From: JBGAJN01 sp044224905
Lineage (GTDB): Bacteria > Verrucomicrobiota > Verrucomicrobiia > Limisphaerales > JBGAJN01
Direction of reading: 5' to 3'
Length of the DNA: 64,000 nt
Assembly: GCA_044224905.1 (NCBI GenBank)
Contig: JBGAJN010000001.1
Location: 992,001 to 1,056,000 of the forward strand
Positions 54,694 through 63,265 of this stretch are shown in pieces. Under the pieces are notes generated by a model. It had not been told where the DNA came from and did not search any database. It was given only the letters and a program-made list of their open reading frames with translations. Position 1 is the first letter of the stretch, and every line of letters begins with the position of its first letter. The translations under genes and the position numbers were made by a program.

Positions 54694-55755
54694 ATGAGCA
54701 TCGCCTACCAAGCCGTTCAATGGAACCGCCAGAAGCGGTTTTACGATCTCGTGCTCGCGTCGGCCGTTGGCATGTATGTGGCGCTGTTCATTGGAGTGAC
54801 CAAAGCGCTGCACTCGACGATCACCGATGAAATTCTACTGATGCGTGCGACGGCTAGCGCCGCTTTTCTCCTGCTGCATGTCATCCTCGTGATCGGCCCA
54901 CTCTGCCGGCTGAACCGGCGCTTTCTCCCGCTGCTCTACAACCGTCGCCACGCGGGCGTGACGATGGCGTTGCTGGCGCTGACGCACGCGGCACTCGCGA
55001 TCATCACCTACCACGCGGGCGGCAACGTCAACCCGTTCGTCAGCATCTTTGTTTCGGAAAAATTCCACGGCTCGCTCGCGACACTGCCATTTCAACCGTT
55101 TGGTTTTGTCGCGCTTCTAATCCTTCTGCTGATGGCCGCGACAAGTCACGACTTCTGGCTCACCAACCTGACCGCGCCTGTTTGGAAGGCGTTGCACATG
55201 CTGGTCTATTTCGCTTACGCGTCGCTCATCGTGCACGTGACCTTCGGTGTGTTGCAGGGCGAGACGCATCCGCTCTTCGCGGTCGCGACGGGTCTTGGCT
55301 TCATCACAGTCTTTACACTCCACCTCGCCGCGGCGTTTAGCGAGAAGCCGGCAGATAAAGAACTCAGTTCGCGGAATGCACCGGACGAAGGCTTCGTTGA
55401 CGCCTGTGGTGTTGCCGACATCCGCGAGAACCGCGCGCGCATCGTCTGCCTCTCCGGCGAGCGTGTGGCGATTTTCAAATACGACGGAAAAATCTCCGCC
55501 GTCTCCAACGGCTGCCAGCATCAGAACGGTCCGCTCGGCGAGGGCAAGATTGTGAACGGATGCATCACGTGTCCCTGGCACGGCTATCAATACAACCCCG
55601 ACACCGGTGCGTCACCGCCACCGTTTGTCGAAAAGGTGCCGACGTTCAACGTGCGCGTGAAACGCGGACGCGTGCTAGTGCATCCGCGCGCCAACCCGGC
55701 TGGGGTTCGGGCGGAACCCGCCGTCGTCGAAACCGCCCAACTCGCCACCACATGA
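54694..55755 (+). CDS. Ferric-reductase-like membrane protein with C-terminal Rieske [2Fe-2S] domain
   Basis: The 353-aa protein has six hydrophobic helices in the first ~220 residues (VGMYVALFIGVTKALHS to VFTLHLAAAF), with spaced His of the ferric-reductase/b-cytochrome type, and a Rieske domain from ~250. Cluster ligands are Cys274, His276 in GCQHQNG and Cys293, His296 in CPWHGYQ, spaced as in Rieske proteins. A membrane haem would pass electrons to or from the Rieske centre. The ATG at 54694 follows the previous gene by one base and the stop overlaps the next gene. It is the likely electron partner of the GMC oxidoreductase. Confidence 0.85.
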   Translation: MSIAYQAVQWNRQKRFYDLVLASAVGMYVALFIGVTKALHSTITDEILLMRATASAAFLLLHVILVIGPLCRLNRRFLPLLYNRRHAGVTMALLALTHAALAIITYHAGGNVNPFVSIFVSEKFHGSLATLPFQPFGFVALLILLLMAATSHDFWLTNLTAPVWKALHMLVYFAYASLIVHVTFGVLQGETHPLFAVATGLGFITVFTLHLAAAFSEKPADKELSSRNAPDEGFVDACGVADIRENRARIVCLSGERVAIFKYDGKISAVSNGCQHQNGPLGEGKIVNGCITCPWHGYQYNPDTGASPPPFVEKVPTFNVRVKRGRVLVHPRANPAGVRAEPAVVETAQLATT

Positions 55756-55922
55756 TCGAGCAAGCTGAGAGCAACAATGGTTTCTGGATCGCGATCTTTC
55801 TCGGAGTTATTGCGGGTTTTGCAGGCGGTCTGGTCGTGGCCGGTTACACGGGCGACTTCTTTGCGCCGCCGATTCTGGGCGCGTCTTTAGGGGGTGCGTT
55901 CAGCAACGCTATCGCCGCTTGA
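55752..55922 (+). CDS. Very small (56-aa) membrane protein
   Basis: The 56-aa protein has a single hydrophobic segment (FWIAIFLGVIAGFAGGLVVAGY) and a short C-terminal part (FFAPPILGASLGGAFSNAIAA). Its ATG overlaps the Rieske gene stop (ATGA) and its own stop lies 5 bp before the next ATG, so it is coupled within the run. Confidence 0.7.
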   Translation: MIEQAESNNGFWIAIFLGVIAGFAGGLVVAGYTGDFFAPPILGASLGGAFSNAIAA

Positions 55923-55927
55923 ACATC

Positions 55928-56704
55928 ATGAACGACCGCGACGAATTCTACATCGGGTGGGAGGACAAGGCTCCCCAAAGCTACGGCGTGGTCGCGCGGC
56001 GCGCTGTTGTGGTTGTTCTCGCGCTGGCCGTGCTGGCCGGTCTTGCCTTCGCCGCGTCGCAGCGACTCATCGGCGTGGCCTTCTTCGAGTGGGGCGACGT
56101 GAGAGAATTCAGCGGCGTCTTGCACGTTGATCCGTATCCACATCTCGTTCTGCGCGTTGAAGTGACCAACGCCCCAGCTCGTGTCTTCGCCGCGCCGCTG
56201 GTGGCTCCGTTCAAGTTCGGACTCAAGCGCGACGTCCTTGCCGCATTCGATGGAAAGCGGGTGAGCCTGCGCGCGACACGAATCTACCGTGACGATCAGC
56301 TCATGCTCGAAGCGGAACCAGATTCAATCCGCGCGTTGGAGGCCTTGTTGGGCGAATGCGGAGAATCCGACTCGGCGCGCGTTTCGCTTGGGCGTCAAAC
56401 CTTCCGCGGCGAAATCGTAGACAGCAAATGCTGGATGGGCGTGATGAATCCCGGCGTGCTCGCACCGCATCGCGCCTGCGCGGTCCGCTGTATCAGCGGC
56501 GGCATTCCACCGATGCTTCTCGTGCGCCGCGAGAATGCGCCCCCTTTGAATTTTTTGCTCGTCTCCGCCGACGGCAAGCCGGTCAACGAACAGGTGAACG
56601 ACTTCGTCGCCGAGCCGATTGAGATCACTGGCGAGGTGGTGCGTCAGGGCGAGTTGCTGACGCTGCGCGCCGACCCGGCGAACTACCGACGCCTCACCAA
56701 TTAA
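55928..56704 (+). CDS. Membrane-anchored protein with GEIVDSKCWMG...HRACAVRCISGG motif
   Basis: The 258-aa protein has one membrane helix at residues ~22-44 and an extracytoplasmic part. Its C-terminal half carries GEIVDSKCWMGVMNPG followed by HRACAVRCISGGIPPML, a Cys/His-rich motif also seen in uncharacterised proteins next to redox enzymes. An OB-like beta segment EITGEVVRQGELLTLR ends it. It may bind a metal or take part in thiol exchange with the Rieske protein. An in-frame TTG at 55919 is an alternative start. It is the last member of the GMC run. Confidence 0.75.
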   Translation: MNDRDEFYIGWEDKAPQSYGVVARRAVVVVLALAVLAGLAFAASQRLIGVAFFEWGDVREFSGVLHVDPYPHLVLRVEVTNAPARVFAAPLVAPFKFGLKRDVLAAFDGKRVSLRATRIYRDDQLMLEAEPDSIRALEALLGECGESDSARVSLGRQTFRGEIVDSKCWMGVMNPGVLAPHRACAVRCISGGIPPMLLVRRENAPPLNFLLVSADGKPVNEQVNDFVAEPIEITGEVVRQGELLTLRADPANYRRLTN

Positions 56705-56735
56705 CCGTTGCCCGCGTTTTCATTGTCGCCCTTGC

Positions 56736-56987
56736 TTGCGACGGCGCAATCTCGCGACCTTCACTTTGCGCGGGGATTTGATCGAATTTCGCTCGATTCT
56801 GGCCGCCACGTTCCAATCGCAACGCCCCAGATTGGTTGCGAATGCGGTGTGGTCCCAACGCGAATTCACGGCGGTGCACGAGGATCGTCTGTTCACGCCG
56901 TTGAAACGTATCGATCATGTCCGCATCTTCCCATCGGAACGTTCGGGAGCAGTTGAGACCGCGATTCGGCAGGCATTGAAAAAGTAG
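56736..56987 (+). CDS. Doubtful small protein (up to 83 aa) or gene remnant
   Basis: The frame LATFTLRGDLIEFRSILAATFQ to AIRQALKK has codon use typical of the neighbours but no ATG; the first possible start is TTG at 56736. It may be a short gene or the 3' remnant of a longer one. The remaining bases of the gap 56705-57062 hold nothing I recognise. Confidence 0.3.
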   Translation: MRRRNLATFTLRGDLIEFRSILAATFQSQRPRLVANAVWSQREFTAVHEDRLFTPLKRIDHVRIFPSERSGAVETAIRQALKK

Positions 56988-57062
56988 GTTTCCCTGAAGC
57001 TGAGTTTCAGGCTTAATGCGTCACCGTAGCTGGTTTGGACCAGCGCGATTCTAAAGACGCCG

Positions 57063-59405
57063 ATGAAACCTGTAGCGTCAGCCAAGCGGACATCACGCCC
57101 GTCGACTCCAGTGCGGCCCGGCGAGGGCGACTTGCCGGCGCGCGTTGTGGAGGAGAGCCCCGATTGCATCAAGGTGCTCGATCTCGACGGGCGCCTGCTC
57201 TCCATGAACGCGGGCGGCATGAAGGTTTTGGAGATTTGCGACCTCGCGTCGGTGCTTAATTCGCCATGGGCAAATTTCTGGCAAGGCGAAGATCGCGAAC
57301 ATGCCCTCGAAGCAGTCGCCATCGCGCGCGAAGGCGGCATCGGAAGATTTGTCGGCCATTTCGCAACCACGCAGACCAAGACGCCCAAGTGGTGGGACGT
57401 GGTAGTCAGTCCGATTCTCGATGCGAACGGAAAACCGGAGAAGCTCATCGCCTCCTCGCGCGACGTGACAGAGTGGAAACGCGATGAGACCTTGCTCAAG
57501 GCGATCATCGATGGCACGTCCACCGTGACGGGACGCGAGTTCTTTGTGTCGCTGGTCCAGAATCTGGCGAAGGGGTTGGGTGTGCGCTACTCCTTCGTGG
57601 CTGAATGCATTCCCGATGACCGGTCGCGCTCGCTGGCAGCGTGGTTCAATGGCAAACCTGGGCCCGAATTCGAGTATCCTGTTGCCGATGCGCCTTGTCG
57701 CGAAGTGATGACAGGGCGCACGTTTCATGTGGAGTGCGACGTGCAGAAACTTTTCCCGAAAGACGCCGACCTGGTCACGATGAGCGCCGAGAGCTATCTC
57801 GGTGTGCCGATGTGCGACGCCACGAAGCGCGTTATCGGACACCTTGTGGTGATGGATGATAGGCCGATGCCGCGCGACTCCCTCACGCTCTCGGTGCTGG
57901 AGACGTTCGCAAGCCGGGCGGCGGTGGAACTCGAGCGCATGCGCGCATACGAGCATCTGAAGCGGCAGTTTCAAGAGAGCGAGGAGCGTCTGCGCGATCT
58001 CTTCGACGAGGCGCCAATCGCGTATGTGAACGAGGGGCTGGATTCAAAATTTATTCGCGCAAACAAGACCGCGTTGAAAACGCTCGGCATTACCGCGGCC
58101 GACGTGCCGCACGCGTACGGCAAGGATTTCATCCCGAACACGCCTGAAGCCCAGCAGCGGCTCAAGGCGGCGTTTGAATCCATCGGCAGGGGCATCGACA
58201 CCAGCGGCGTCGTGCTCGAACTGCGCCGCAAGGACAACAGCAAGCCGCTCTGGATTCAATGGTGGTCGCGGCCGGATCCGAGCGGCACCTACACACGCAC
58301 AATGTTCATCGACATCACCGAGCGCGTCCTGATGGAACGCGAAAAGGCGCGGCTCGAAGCGACGAACACTTACCTTCAGGAGGAAATTCGCAGCGAACAC
58401 AACTTCGGCGAGATCGTCGGCAATCATCCCGCGTTGCTCGCGGTGTTGCGGCAGGTGGATCAAGTGGCACCGACGGATTCCACAATCCTAATCCTCGGTG
58501 AGACAGGCACCGGCAAGGAGCTGATTGCGCGTGCGATTCATGACCGCAGTCCGCGCCGGAACCGACCGCTGGTGAAAGTAAACTGCGGCGCGATCAGCGC
58601 GGGACTCGTGGAGAGCGAGTTGTTTGGCCATGTGAAAGGCGCCTTCACCGGCGCGCTGGCGAATCGCGACGGCCGCTTCAAGCTGGCCGACGGCGGAACC
58701 ATCTTCCTCGACGAAGTCGGCGAGCTGCCAATGGACACACAGGTGAAACTCCTGCGGGTCTTGCAGGAGCAGGAGTTCGAGCCGATCGGCAGCAGCAAGA
58801 CCGTCAAGGTGGACGTGCGTGTCATCGCCGCCACTAACCGCGATCTCACGACCGCAGTGCGCGAGGGAAAATTCCGGAGCGACCTGTTCTATCGGCTCAA
58901 CGTGGTGCCGATGCAAATGCCCTCGCTGCACGAACGCGCGAGCGACATTCCGTTGCTAACAATGTTCTTCGTGCAGCGCTTCGCAAAAAAGTTTGGCAAA
59001 CCAATCCAGCAAGTTTCGGAGGAATCTCTCGCGAGACTCTGCGCGTATTCGTGGCCGGGCAACATCCGCGAGCTGCAGAACATCATCGAACGCGGCGTGG
59101 TGCTTTCCGCCGGTAACACGCTCGCCATCGCGAGCGATTTTCAGCCGGGACCGGGCAGGCAATTCGCTGCGATTTCCACAGTTTCGCCTGCACAGGCTGC
59201 GACGCGCGATTCCGTCGCAGTTCCTCCCACAGCCAGCGGCGCGCAACTTGAAGATGTGGAGCGTCGCCACATCGAGTCCGTGCTCGTGCAGGCTAATTGG
59301 ATGATCGAAGGCGATCGGGGCGCGGCGAAGACGCTCGGCATGAATCCCAGCACACTGCGCAGCCGGATGCAGAAACTCGGGATCAAGCGGCCGGCCCACG
59401 CCTAG
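57063..59405 (+). CDS. Sigma-54-dependent transcriptional activator with PAS and GAF domains
   Basis: The 780-aa protein has an N-terminal PAS domain (residues ~20-140), a GAF domain (~150-290) and a second PAS (~305-430). An NtrC-type AAA+ domain follows with Walker A GETGTGKE at ~479-486, the sigma-54-contacting GAFTGA at 526-531 and the Walker B segment TIFLDEVGELP. The C-terminus has a Fis-type HTH (AAKTLGMNPSTLRSRMQKLGI). It senses an unknown cytoplasmic signal and activates RpoN promoters. It stands 358 bp after the GMC run; its end overlaps the convergent STAS-like gene by 4 bp. Confidence 0.95.
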   Translation: MKPVASAKRTSRPSTPVRPGEGDLPARVVEESPDCIKVLDLDGRLLSMNAGGMKVLEICDLASVLNSPWANFWQGEDREHALEAVAIAREGGIGRFVGHFATTQTKTPKWWDVVVSPILDANGKPEKLIASSRDVTEWKRDETLLKAIIDGTSTVTGREFFVSLVQNLAKGLGVRYSFVAECIPDDRSRSLAAWFNGKPGPEFEYPVADAPCREVMTGRTFHVECDVQKLFPKDADLVTMSAESYLGVPMCDATKRVIGHLVVMDDRPMPRDSLTLSVLETFASRAAVELERMRAYEHLKRQFQESEERLRDLFDEAPIAYVNEGLDSKFIRANKTALKTLGITAADVPHAYGKDFIPNTPEAQQRLKAAFESIGRGIDTSGVVLELRRKDNSKPLWIQWWSRPDPSGTYTRTMFIDITERVLMEREKARLEATNTYLQEEIRSEHNFGEIVGNHPALLAVLRQVDQVAPTDSTILILGETGTGKELIARAIHDRSPRRNRPLVKVNCGAISAGLVESELFGHVKGAFTGALANRDGRFKLADGGTIFLDEVGELPMDTQVKLLRVLQEQEFEPIGSSKTVKVDVRVIAATNRDLTTAVREGKFRSDLFYRLNVVPMQMPSLHERASDIPLLTMFFVQRFAKKFGKPIQQVSEESLARLCAYSWPGNIRELQNIIERGVVLSAGNTLAIASDFQPGPGRQFAAISTVSPAQAATRDSVAVPPTASGAQLEDVERRHIESVLVQANWMIEGDRGAAKTLGMNPSTLRSRMQKLGIKRPAHA

Positions 59406-59665
59406 CGCGCAAACTTCAATTGCTCGGAGAGGAACGGCGTCGCGTTCTGCAACTTGGTGCCACGAGAGCGCAACCTGACGAGCAATGCGACCCCCTTTTC
59501 GTCGGCGAAAGTGACTCCAGCGAGTTCCAGTTCAAGTGGCGTGCTGTTACTCACGATTGGCACACAGAGTTGTTCCAGCTCCTCCACCCACGGCCCGACA
59601 AGGCTTCCTTCCAGCTGGAGGGTGGTTGATTGATTGGCGGGTCCGGTTTGGGAAATTTTTAGCAT
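59402..59665 (-). CDS. STAS-like small protein
   Basis: The 87-aa protein reads like an anti-sigma-factor-antagonist fold: LQLEGSLVGPWVEELEQL, then LELELAGVTFADEKGVALLVRL, in which the usual phospho-acceptor Ser/Asp region reads TFADEKG. It lies 10 bp downstream of ECF sigma gene 2 and is probably co-transcribed. A regulatory role is likely but the partner is unknown. Confidence 0.7.
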   Translation of the reverse strand: MLKISQTGPANQSTTLQLEGSLVGPWVEELEQLCVPIVSNSTPLELELAGVTFADEKGVALLVRLRSRGTKLQNATPFLSEQLKFAR

Positions 59666-59675
59666 GACGGGAGAT

Positions 59676-60299
59676 CTATTTCGTGGCGTTCGCAGTCTCC
59701 TCTGGTTGCCCGGCGTGCCACCACGAGGCGAGATGTTCGCGGAGCTGTCTGCGCGCGCGATGGAGCATCACCCAGAGGTTGCTCTCCGAGATGCCGAGCT
59801 GCGCGCAGACCTCGCGGTTGGGGCGTTCCTCGATTTCGTAGAGCTGAAAGACCTGTGCAATACGAGGCGGTAGCTGGCCCAAAGCCATTTCGAGATTGCT
59901 GCGGAACTCGTCCAGTTCGAGTCGTCGGCTCGGCTGGACACACTCGTCGGCCACTTCATGGAGCCAGAGCGCGGTCTCGTCCCACGTCTCGCGATCTCGG
60001 CGCATCGGATTCTCGTCGGAACGGACGGTGCGTTCGCGGCAAACGTGACGGAGGTGATCGTAAATCTTGTGACGCAAGATTCCCACGAGCCACGTGCGCT
60101 CGGAGCAGCGGCCGGCGAACCGATCGCGGCCCTTGACGGCAGCAAGAAAGGTTTCTTGGACGAGATCTTCGGCGACGGTGGCGTCGAGCAGTTGGCCGAC
60201 GGCAAAGTTGAAAAGGTAGTCAGCGTGCGCCTCAACCCAGGTTTCTGGGTCGGCCGAGCCCAACGGAACAGCGACATCTAATCTGGCAACGGTAGTCAT
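59676..60299 (-). CDS. ECF-family RNA polymerase sigma factor 2
   Basis: The 207-aa protein has sigma region 2 (WVEAHADYLFNFAVGQLLDATVAEDLVQETFLAAV) and region 4 with an HTH ending LGISESNLWVMLHRARRQLREHL. It is a close paralogue of the sigma factor at 44753-45424: both share WLVGIL, DH.R and the (I)SE.NLWVMLHRAR stretch. The ATG at 60299 is preceded by AAGGAGAG at 8 bp, so this start is favoured. No (T/C)GTAAGG-15-CGAC site was seen before it; one lies 208 bp away facing the other direction. A STAS-like protein follows it. Confidence 0.93.
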   Translation of the reverse strand: MTTVARLDVAVPLGSADPETWVEAHADYLFNFAVGQLLDATVAEDLVQETFLAAVKGRDRFAGRCSERTWLVGILRHKIYDHLRHVCRERTVRSDENPMRRDRETWDETALWLHEVADECVQPSRRLELDEFRSNLEMALGQLPPRIAQVFQLYEIEERPNREVCAQLGISESNLWVMLHRARRQLREHLASWWHAGQPEETANATK

Positions 60300-60506
60300 A
60301 CAAACTCTCCTTTGCAATGCCCGTGCCACGAATCGGGTCCGAGGGAGACATATCAATTGTAGTCAATAAATACGGGTGTTTTTTCACTTGTATTCCGACT
60401 GAAATAGCCGTTGAGGACTCCGTGGCCGCGACGTTTCGCGGAATCCCGCGATGGATCGTGGCGGCCTCGGCGCGAAATGATTCCGATTCTACAACCAAGG
60501 CGCGGT

Positions 60507-60532
60507 TGTAAGGGGGCTGCTGGCAGTCCGAC
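60507..60532 (+). promoter_or_regulatory. ECF-type promoter, site 6 (small membrane protein)
   Basis: Plus strand: TGTAAGG, 15 bp, CGAC, 23 bp to the ATG at 60556. It lies in the 256-bp divergent region next to ECF sigma gene 2. Confidence 0.8.
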
Positions 60533-60555
60533 CAACCGCCGTGGAATCAATTCTT

Positions 60556-60756
60556 ATGAAAGACCCGACTCTCCTCGGAAACCTTAACCTCTCCCGATCT
60601 TTGCTACGCGTTCTCGCCGCGCTTATCCTGGGATACGTGTGGCACCTCACCTTCGACGCCCACGCGCAATACGCGTCGCGTCTCATGTCGCTCAACATCA
60701 TCTTGGATTGGTGCCCCACCGAAATTGCCACCTTTGTGAATACGCCGTGGCGATAA
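60556..60756 (+). CDS. Small (66-aa) single-helix membrane protein
   Basis: The 66-aa protein has one hydrophobic segment (SLLRVLAALILGYVWHLTF) and a C-terminal part with CPTEIATF. An in-frame GTG lies 15 bp upstream. It is divergent from ECF sigma gene 2 and has an ECF-type promoter site. It is probably a member of the ECF regulon and possibly a regulator or stress peptide. No family was recognised. The 199 bp after it hold nothing clear. Confidence 0.65.
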   Translation: MKDPTLLGNLNLSRSLLRVLAALILGYVWHLTFDAHAQYASRLMSLNIILDWCPTEIATFVNTPWR

Positions 60757-60955
60757 GTGATTCCTGAATCCCGGCGGTCGATCACCGGGGGGGTGGTATT
60801 CGACGTCAATGCGGGCGAGTCTGAGAACCGCAGCTCAATGTTCCCCAATGCGTGCGAGCTTCATGCTGCCATTGAACGGAACAATGCAGGGGAATGCTTT
60901 TATCAATGGCCATTCATTGAACTTGCCGTCGGGAGCGCCGTCCAAACCATCAATT

Positions 60956-61279
60956 ATGAAAACAAAAGCTCTCCTCGGTGTGGCGGTAGTGGCAATCGGC
61001 GCGACGTTCGCGACTTCGGCACACGCAGGTGTGTCGTTTCATGTGAATCTCGGCCTGCCGTTCCCGCTCCCGTTCCCACCACCTCCCGTAGTCGTCTATC
61101 GACCTGCGCCCGTCGCTTGCGCTCCTGCGCCGACGGTCGTCTATCATACGCCGCCTCCTTGCCCGCCGCCCGTGGCTGTTGAGTATCAACGCCCCGTGTG
61201 CTCACCGGTCGTCTATGTCGCGCCGGGTTATCCGCGATATTACCATTCCCGCCACGGTGGTGAATGGCACCATCGCTGA
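60956..61279 (+). CDS. Secreted Pro/Val/Tyr-rich protein
   Basis: The 107-aa protein has a signal peptide (ALLGVAVVAIGATFATSAHA) and a low-complexity Pro-rich mature part (FPLPFPPPPVVVYRPAP and similar), ending with a His/Arg/Tyr-rich tail. It resembles short exported wall- or surface-associated proteins. Start chosen at the ATG opening the signal peptide. A strong intrinsic terminator follows 26 bp after its stop. Confidence 0.78.
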   Translation: MKTKALLGVAVVAIGATFATSAHAGVSFHVNLGLPFPLPFPPPPVVVYRPAPVACAPAPTVVYHTPPPCPPPVAVEYQRPVCSPVVYVAPGYPRYYHSRHGGEWHHR

Positions 61280-61304
61280 ACGGAAGCAGTAGAACCCAAA
61301 TAAA

Positions 61305-61345
61305 ACTGGCGGCAGTCGATCGCGGCTGCCGCCAGTCACGTTTTT
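61305..61345 (+). terminator. Intrinsic terminator
   Basis: ACTGGCGGCAG at 61305-61315 pairs perfectly with CTGCCGCCAGT at 61326-61336 (11 bp), with five T at 61341-61345. It ends the Pro-rich protein transcript and may also act for the convergent amidohydrolase. Confidence 0.85.
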
Positions 61346-61390
61346 AGGCCCAGCGGATTTGGTGAAGAGTCCCGCCGCGGTCGTTTCCGA

Positions 61391-62359
61391 TCACGCGACG
61401 TGGCGATCAATCCATTTGTAAGCGACCTTCGCGTTGCGGGAGAAAACCTTCGCGAGCGGCGCGGTTCCTTTCGCGCTGAAATAGTCGTGAACAATTCCCT
61501 GCACGGTCGCGCACGAAGCGAAGCGTTCACTCACCGGCCAGTTGCTGCCGTAGATCAAGCGATCTTCGCCAAACGCCGACCAGATCGTGTCCAGCACGGG
61601 TCGGTAAAACTCCACATCGCGCGGGGCGCTGCCATCCTTGCGACCGGTGCCTTCGACGAGGCCGGAGACTTTGCAAAACACATTGGAGAACTTTCCCGCA
61701 TCCGCCATCCCTCGACGCCAGGCAGCGTCCGCTGGTTGCCCGTCGATCCGGATGTTAGCGACGTGATCAATGACGAAGCGCAACGCCGGATTCTCGCGGG
61801 CGAGTTGCGGCACGAGCGGAAGCATCGCGGTGCTCCCGAGCAGATCGAGCTGAAGACCGAAATCCGCGAGGCGTTTCAAATCCGCACGGAACAGCGCGTC
61901 GGAGCCCGCTTCCATCAAACGCTTTTCATTCACGCGCAAGCCGCGAAAGACGCGGTTCGCCGCGAAACGTTTCAGATGCCCCGCGAACTCCGGCGTGCCC
62001 ACCGGAAGATTGCCCACGAAGCCAACGATGAACGGATCACGCGCAGCGAGGTCGAGGATCCACTGATTGTCCTCCACCCAAATGCTCGCTTCGACCACTA
62101 CGGTCCCGCTCACCGGTTGCGGTTTCGGCAACGCGCGATAATCGGGCGGCAAAACTTTTCGATACAGAAGCGCATCACCCTTCGGCGGCCACGGCACGCC
62201 TTGTGGGCGCGTCGGATCGTAGAAATGAGTGTGCGTGTCGATGATCGTGAGTCCGCCACCTTGAACGGACGCGTTCTGGCAACCCACCAGCGCCGAGGCG
62301 GCTACTCCGGCTCCGGCGACTTTGAGGAACGTTCGTCGATTGCTCCGTTGATTGTGCAT
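61391..62359 (-). CDS. Tat-exported lipoprotein amidohydrolase
   Basis: The 322-aa protein starts with a Tat motif (NRRTFLKVAG), a hydrophobic stretch and a lipobox (ALVGC), and then has the amidohydrolase_2 start IIDTHTHFYDP with the metal-binding H-x-H. FVIDHVANIRI near residue 200 and LIYGSNWPVSE near 283 are the later metal/catalytic motifs. It belongs with lactonase/dihydrofolate-like amidohydrolases such as L-fuconolactonases. A two-codon longer start is possible. It is divergent from thiG. Confidence 0.88.
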   Translation of the reverse strand: MHNQRSNRRTFLKVAGAGVAASALVGCQNASVQGGGLTIIDTHTHFYDPTRPQGVPWPPKGDALLYRKVLPPDYRALPKPQPVSGTVVVEASIWVEDNQWILDLAARDPFIVGFVGNLPVGTPEFAGHLKRFAANRVFRGLRVNEKRLMEAGSDALFRADLKRLADFGLQLDLLGSTAMLPLVPQLARENPALRFVIDHVANIRIDGQPADAAWRRGMADAGKFSNVFCKVSGLVEGTGRKDGSAPRDVEFYRPVLDTIWSAFGEDRLIYGSNWPVSERFASCATVQGIVHDYFSAKGTAPLAKVFSRNAKVAYKWIDRHVA

Positions 62360-62481
62360 GCGCACTTCATGCGTGAGTCGGGGCGCGCTGTCAATTCACG
62401 CGGTCGCTCCGCATCTGATCGCGATTCGGGGGATTCAGAATTCTCGACACTCGTACGCCGCGCGCCTATCGTCTGCGCCGA

Positions 62482-63264
62482 ATGTTGAATCGTCCGTTGA
62501 TCATTTCTGGTCGCGAATTCCGCTCCCGCCTCATCCTCGGCACGGGGAAATTTCCCTCGCCCGAAGCTATGCGGGACGCGCTGGCCGCCAGCGGGACGGA
62601 GATGGTCACCGTGGCGTTGCGCCGCGCGGATTTGAGCGGGAAGAAGGATCCGTTCGCCAACATTCTCGAGTTCATCGACCCGAAGAAATATCTACTCCTA
62701 CCCAACACCAGCGGCGCGATGAACGCCGAAGAAGCGGTCCGACTCGCACGACTCGCGGCGGCGGCTGGATTGCCGAAGTGGGTGAAGCTCGAGATCCATC
62801 CCGATCCGCGCTACCTGCTGCCGGACCCGGTGGAGACGTTTAAGGCCGCTGAGCAACTCGTCCGCGAAGGTTTCACGGTGTTGCCCTACATCAACGCCGA
62901 TCCCGTGCTCGCGAAACGTCTGCAAGACGTCGGCTGCGCCACGGTCATGCCGCTTGGCTCGCCCATCGGCTCGAATCGCGGCATTCAGACGCGCGATCAG
63001 ATTCGCATCATCATTGAGCAAGCTACCGTGCCCGTCGTCGTCGATGCCGGCATCGGTGCGCCGAGTCACGCAGCGGAAGCAATGGAACTCGGCGCCGACG
63101 CGGTGCTCGTTAACACGGCCATCGCCGTGGCCAGCGATCCGAACCGCATGGCGATCGCGTTCCACCAAGCAGTCGAAGCGGGTCGCGCAGCATTCGAAAT
63201 GGGCCTCGCGGCGCAACTCGACACCGCGAGCGCGACCAGTCCGTTGAGCGGATTCTTGAACTGA
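62482..63264 (+). CDS. thiG: Thiazole synthase ThiG
   Basis: The 260-aa TIM-barrel enzyme forms the thiazole phosphate of thiamine. It keeps FRSRLILGTGKFPS, the Schiff-base lysine Lys102 in PKWVKLEIHPD, the GCATVMPLGSPIGSNRG loop and VVVDAGIGAPSHAAEAMELGADAVLVNTAIA. Length is normal. It stands apart from other thi genes. No thiamine riboswitch was recognised in the 116 bp upstream. Confidence 0.96.
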   Translation: MLNRPLIISGREFRSRLILGTGKFPSPEAMRDALAASGTEMVTVALRRADLSGKKDPFANILEFIDPKKYLLLPNTSGAMNAEEAVRLARLAAAAGLPKWVKLEIHPDPRYLLPDPVETFKAAEQLVREGFTVLPYINADPVLAKRLQDVGCATVMPLGSPIGSNRGIQTRDQIRIIIEQATVPVVVDAGIGAPSHAAEAMELGADAVLVNTAIAVASDPNRMAIAFHQAVEAGRAAFEMGLAAQLDTASATSPLSGFLN

Positions 63265-63265
63265 C

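Noticed and set aside
62366..62481. Thiamine (TPP) riboswitch upstream of thiG
   Set aside because: The conserved CTGAGA and ACCTGA-type elements are not present in the 116-bp gap.
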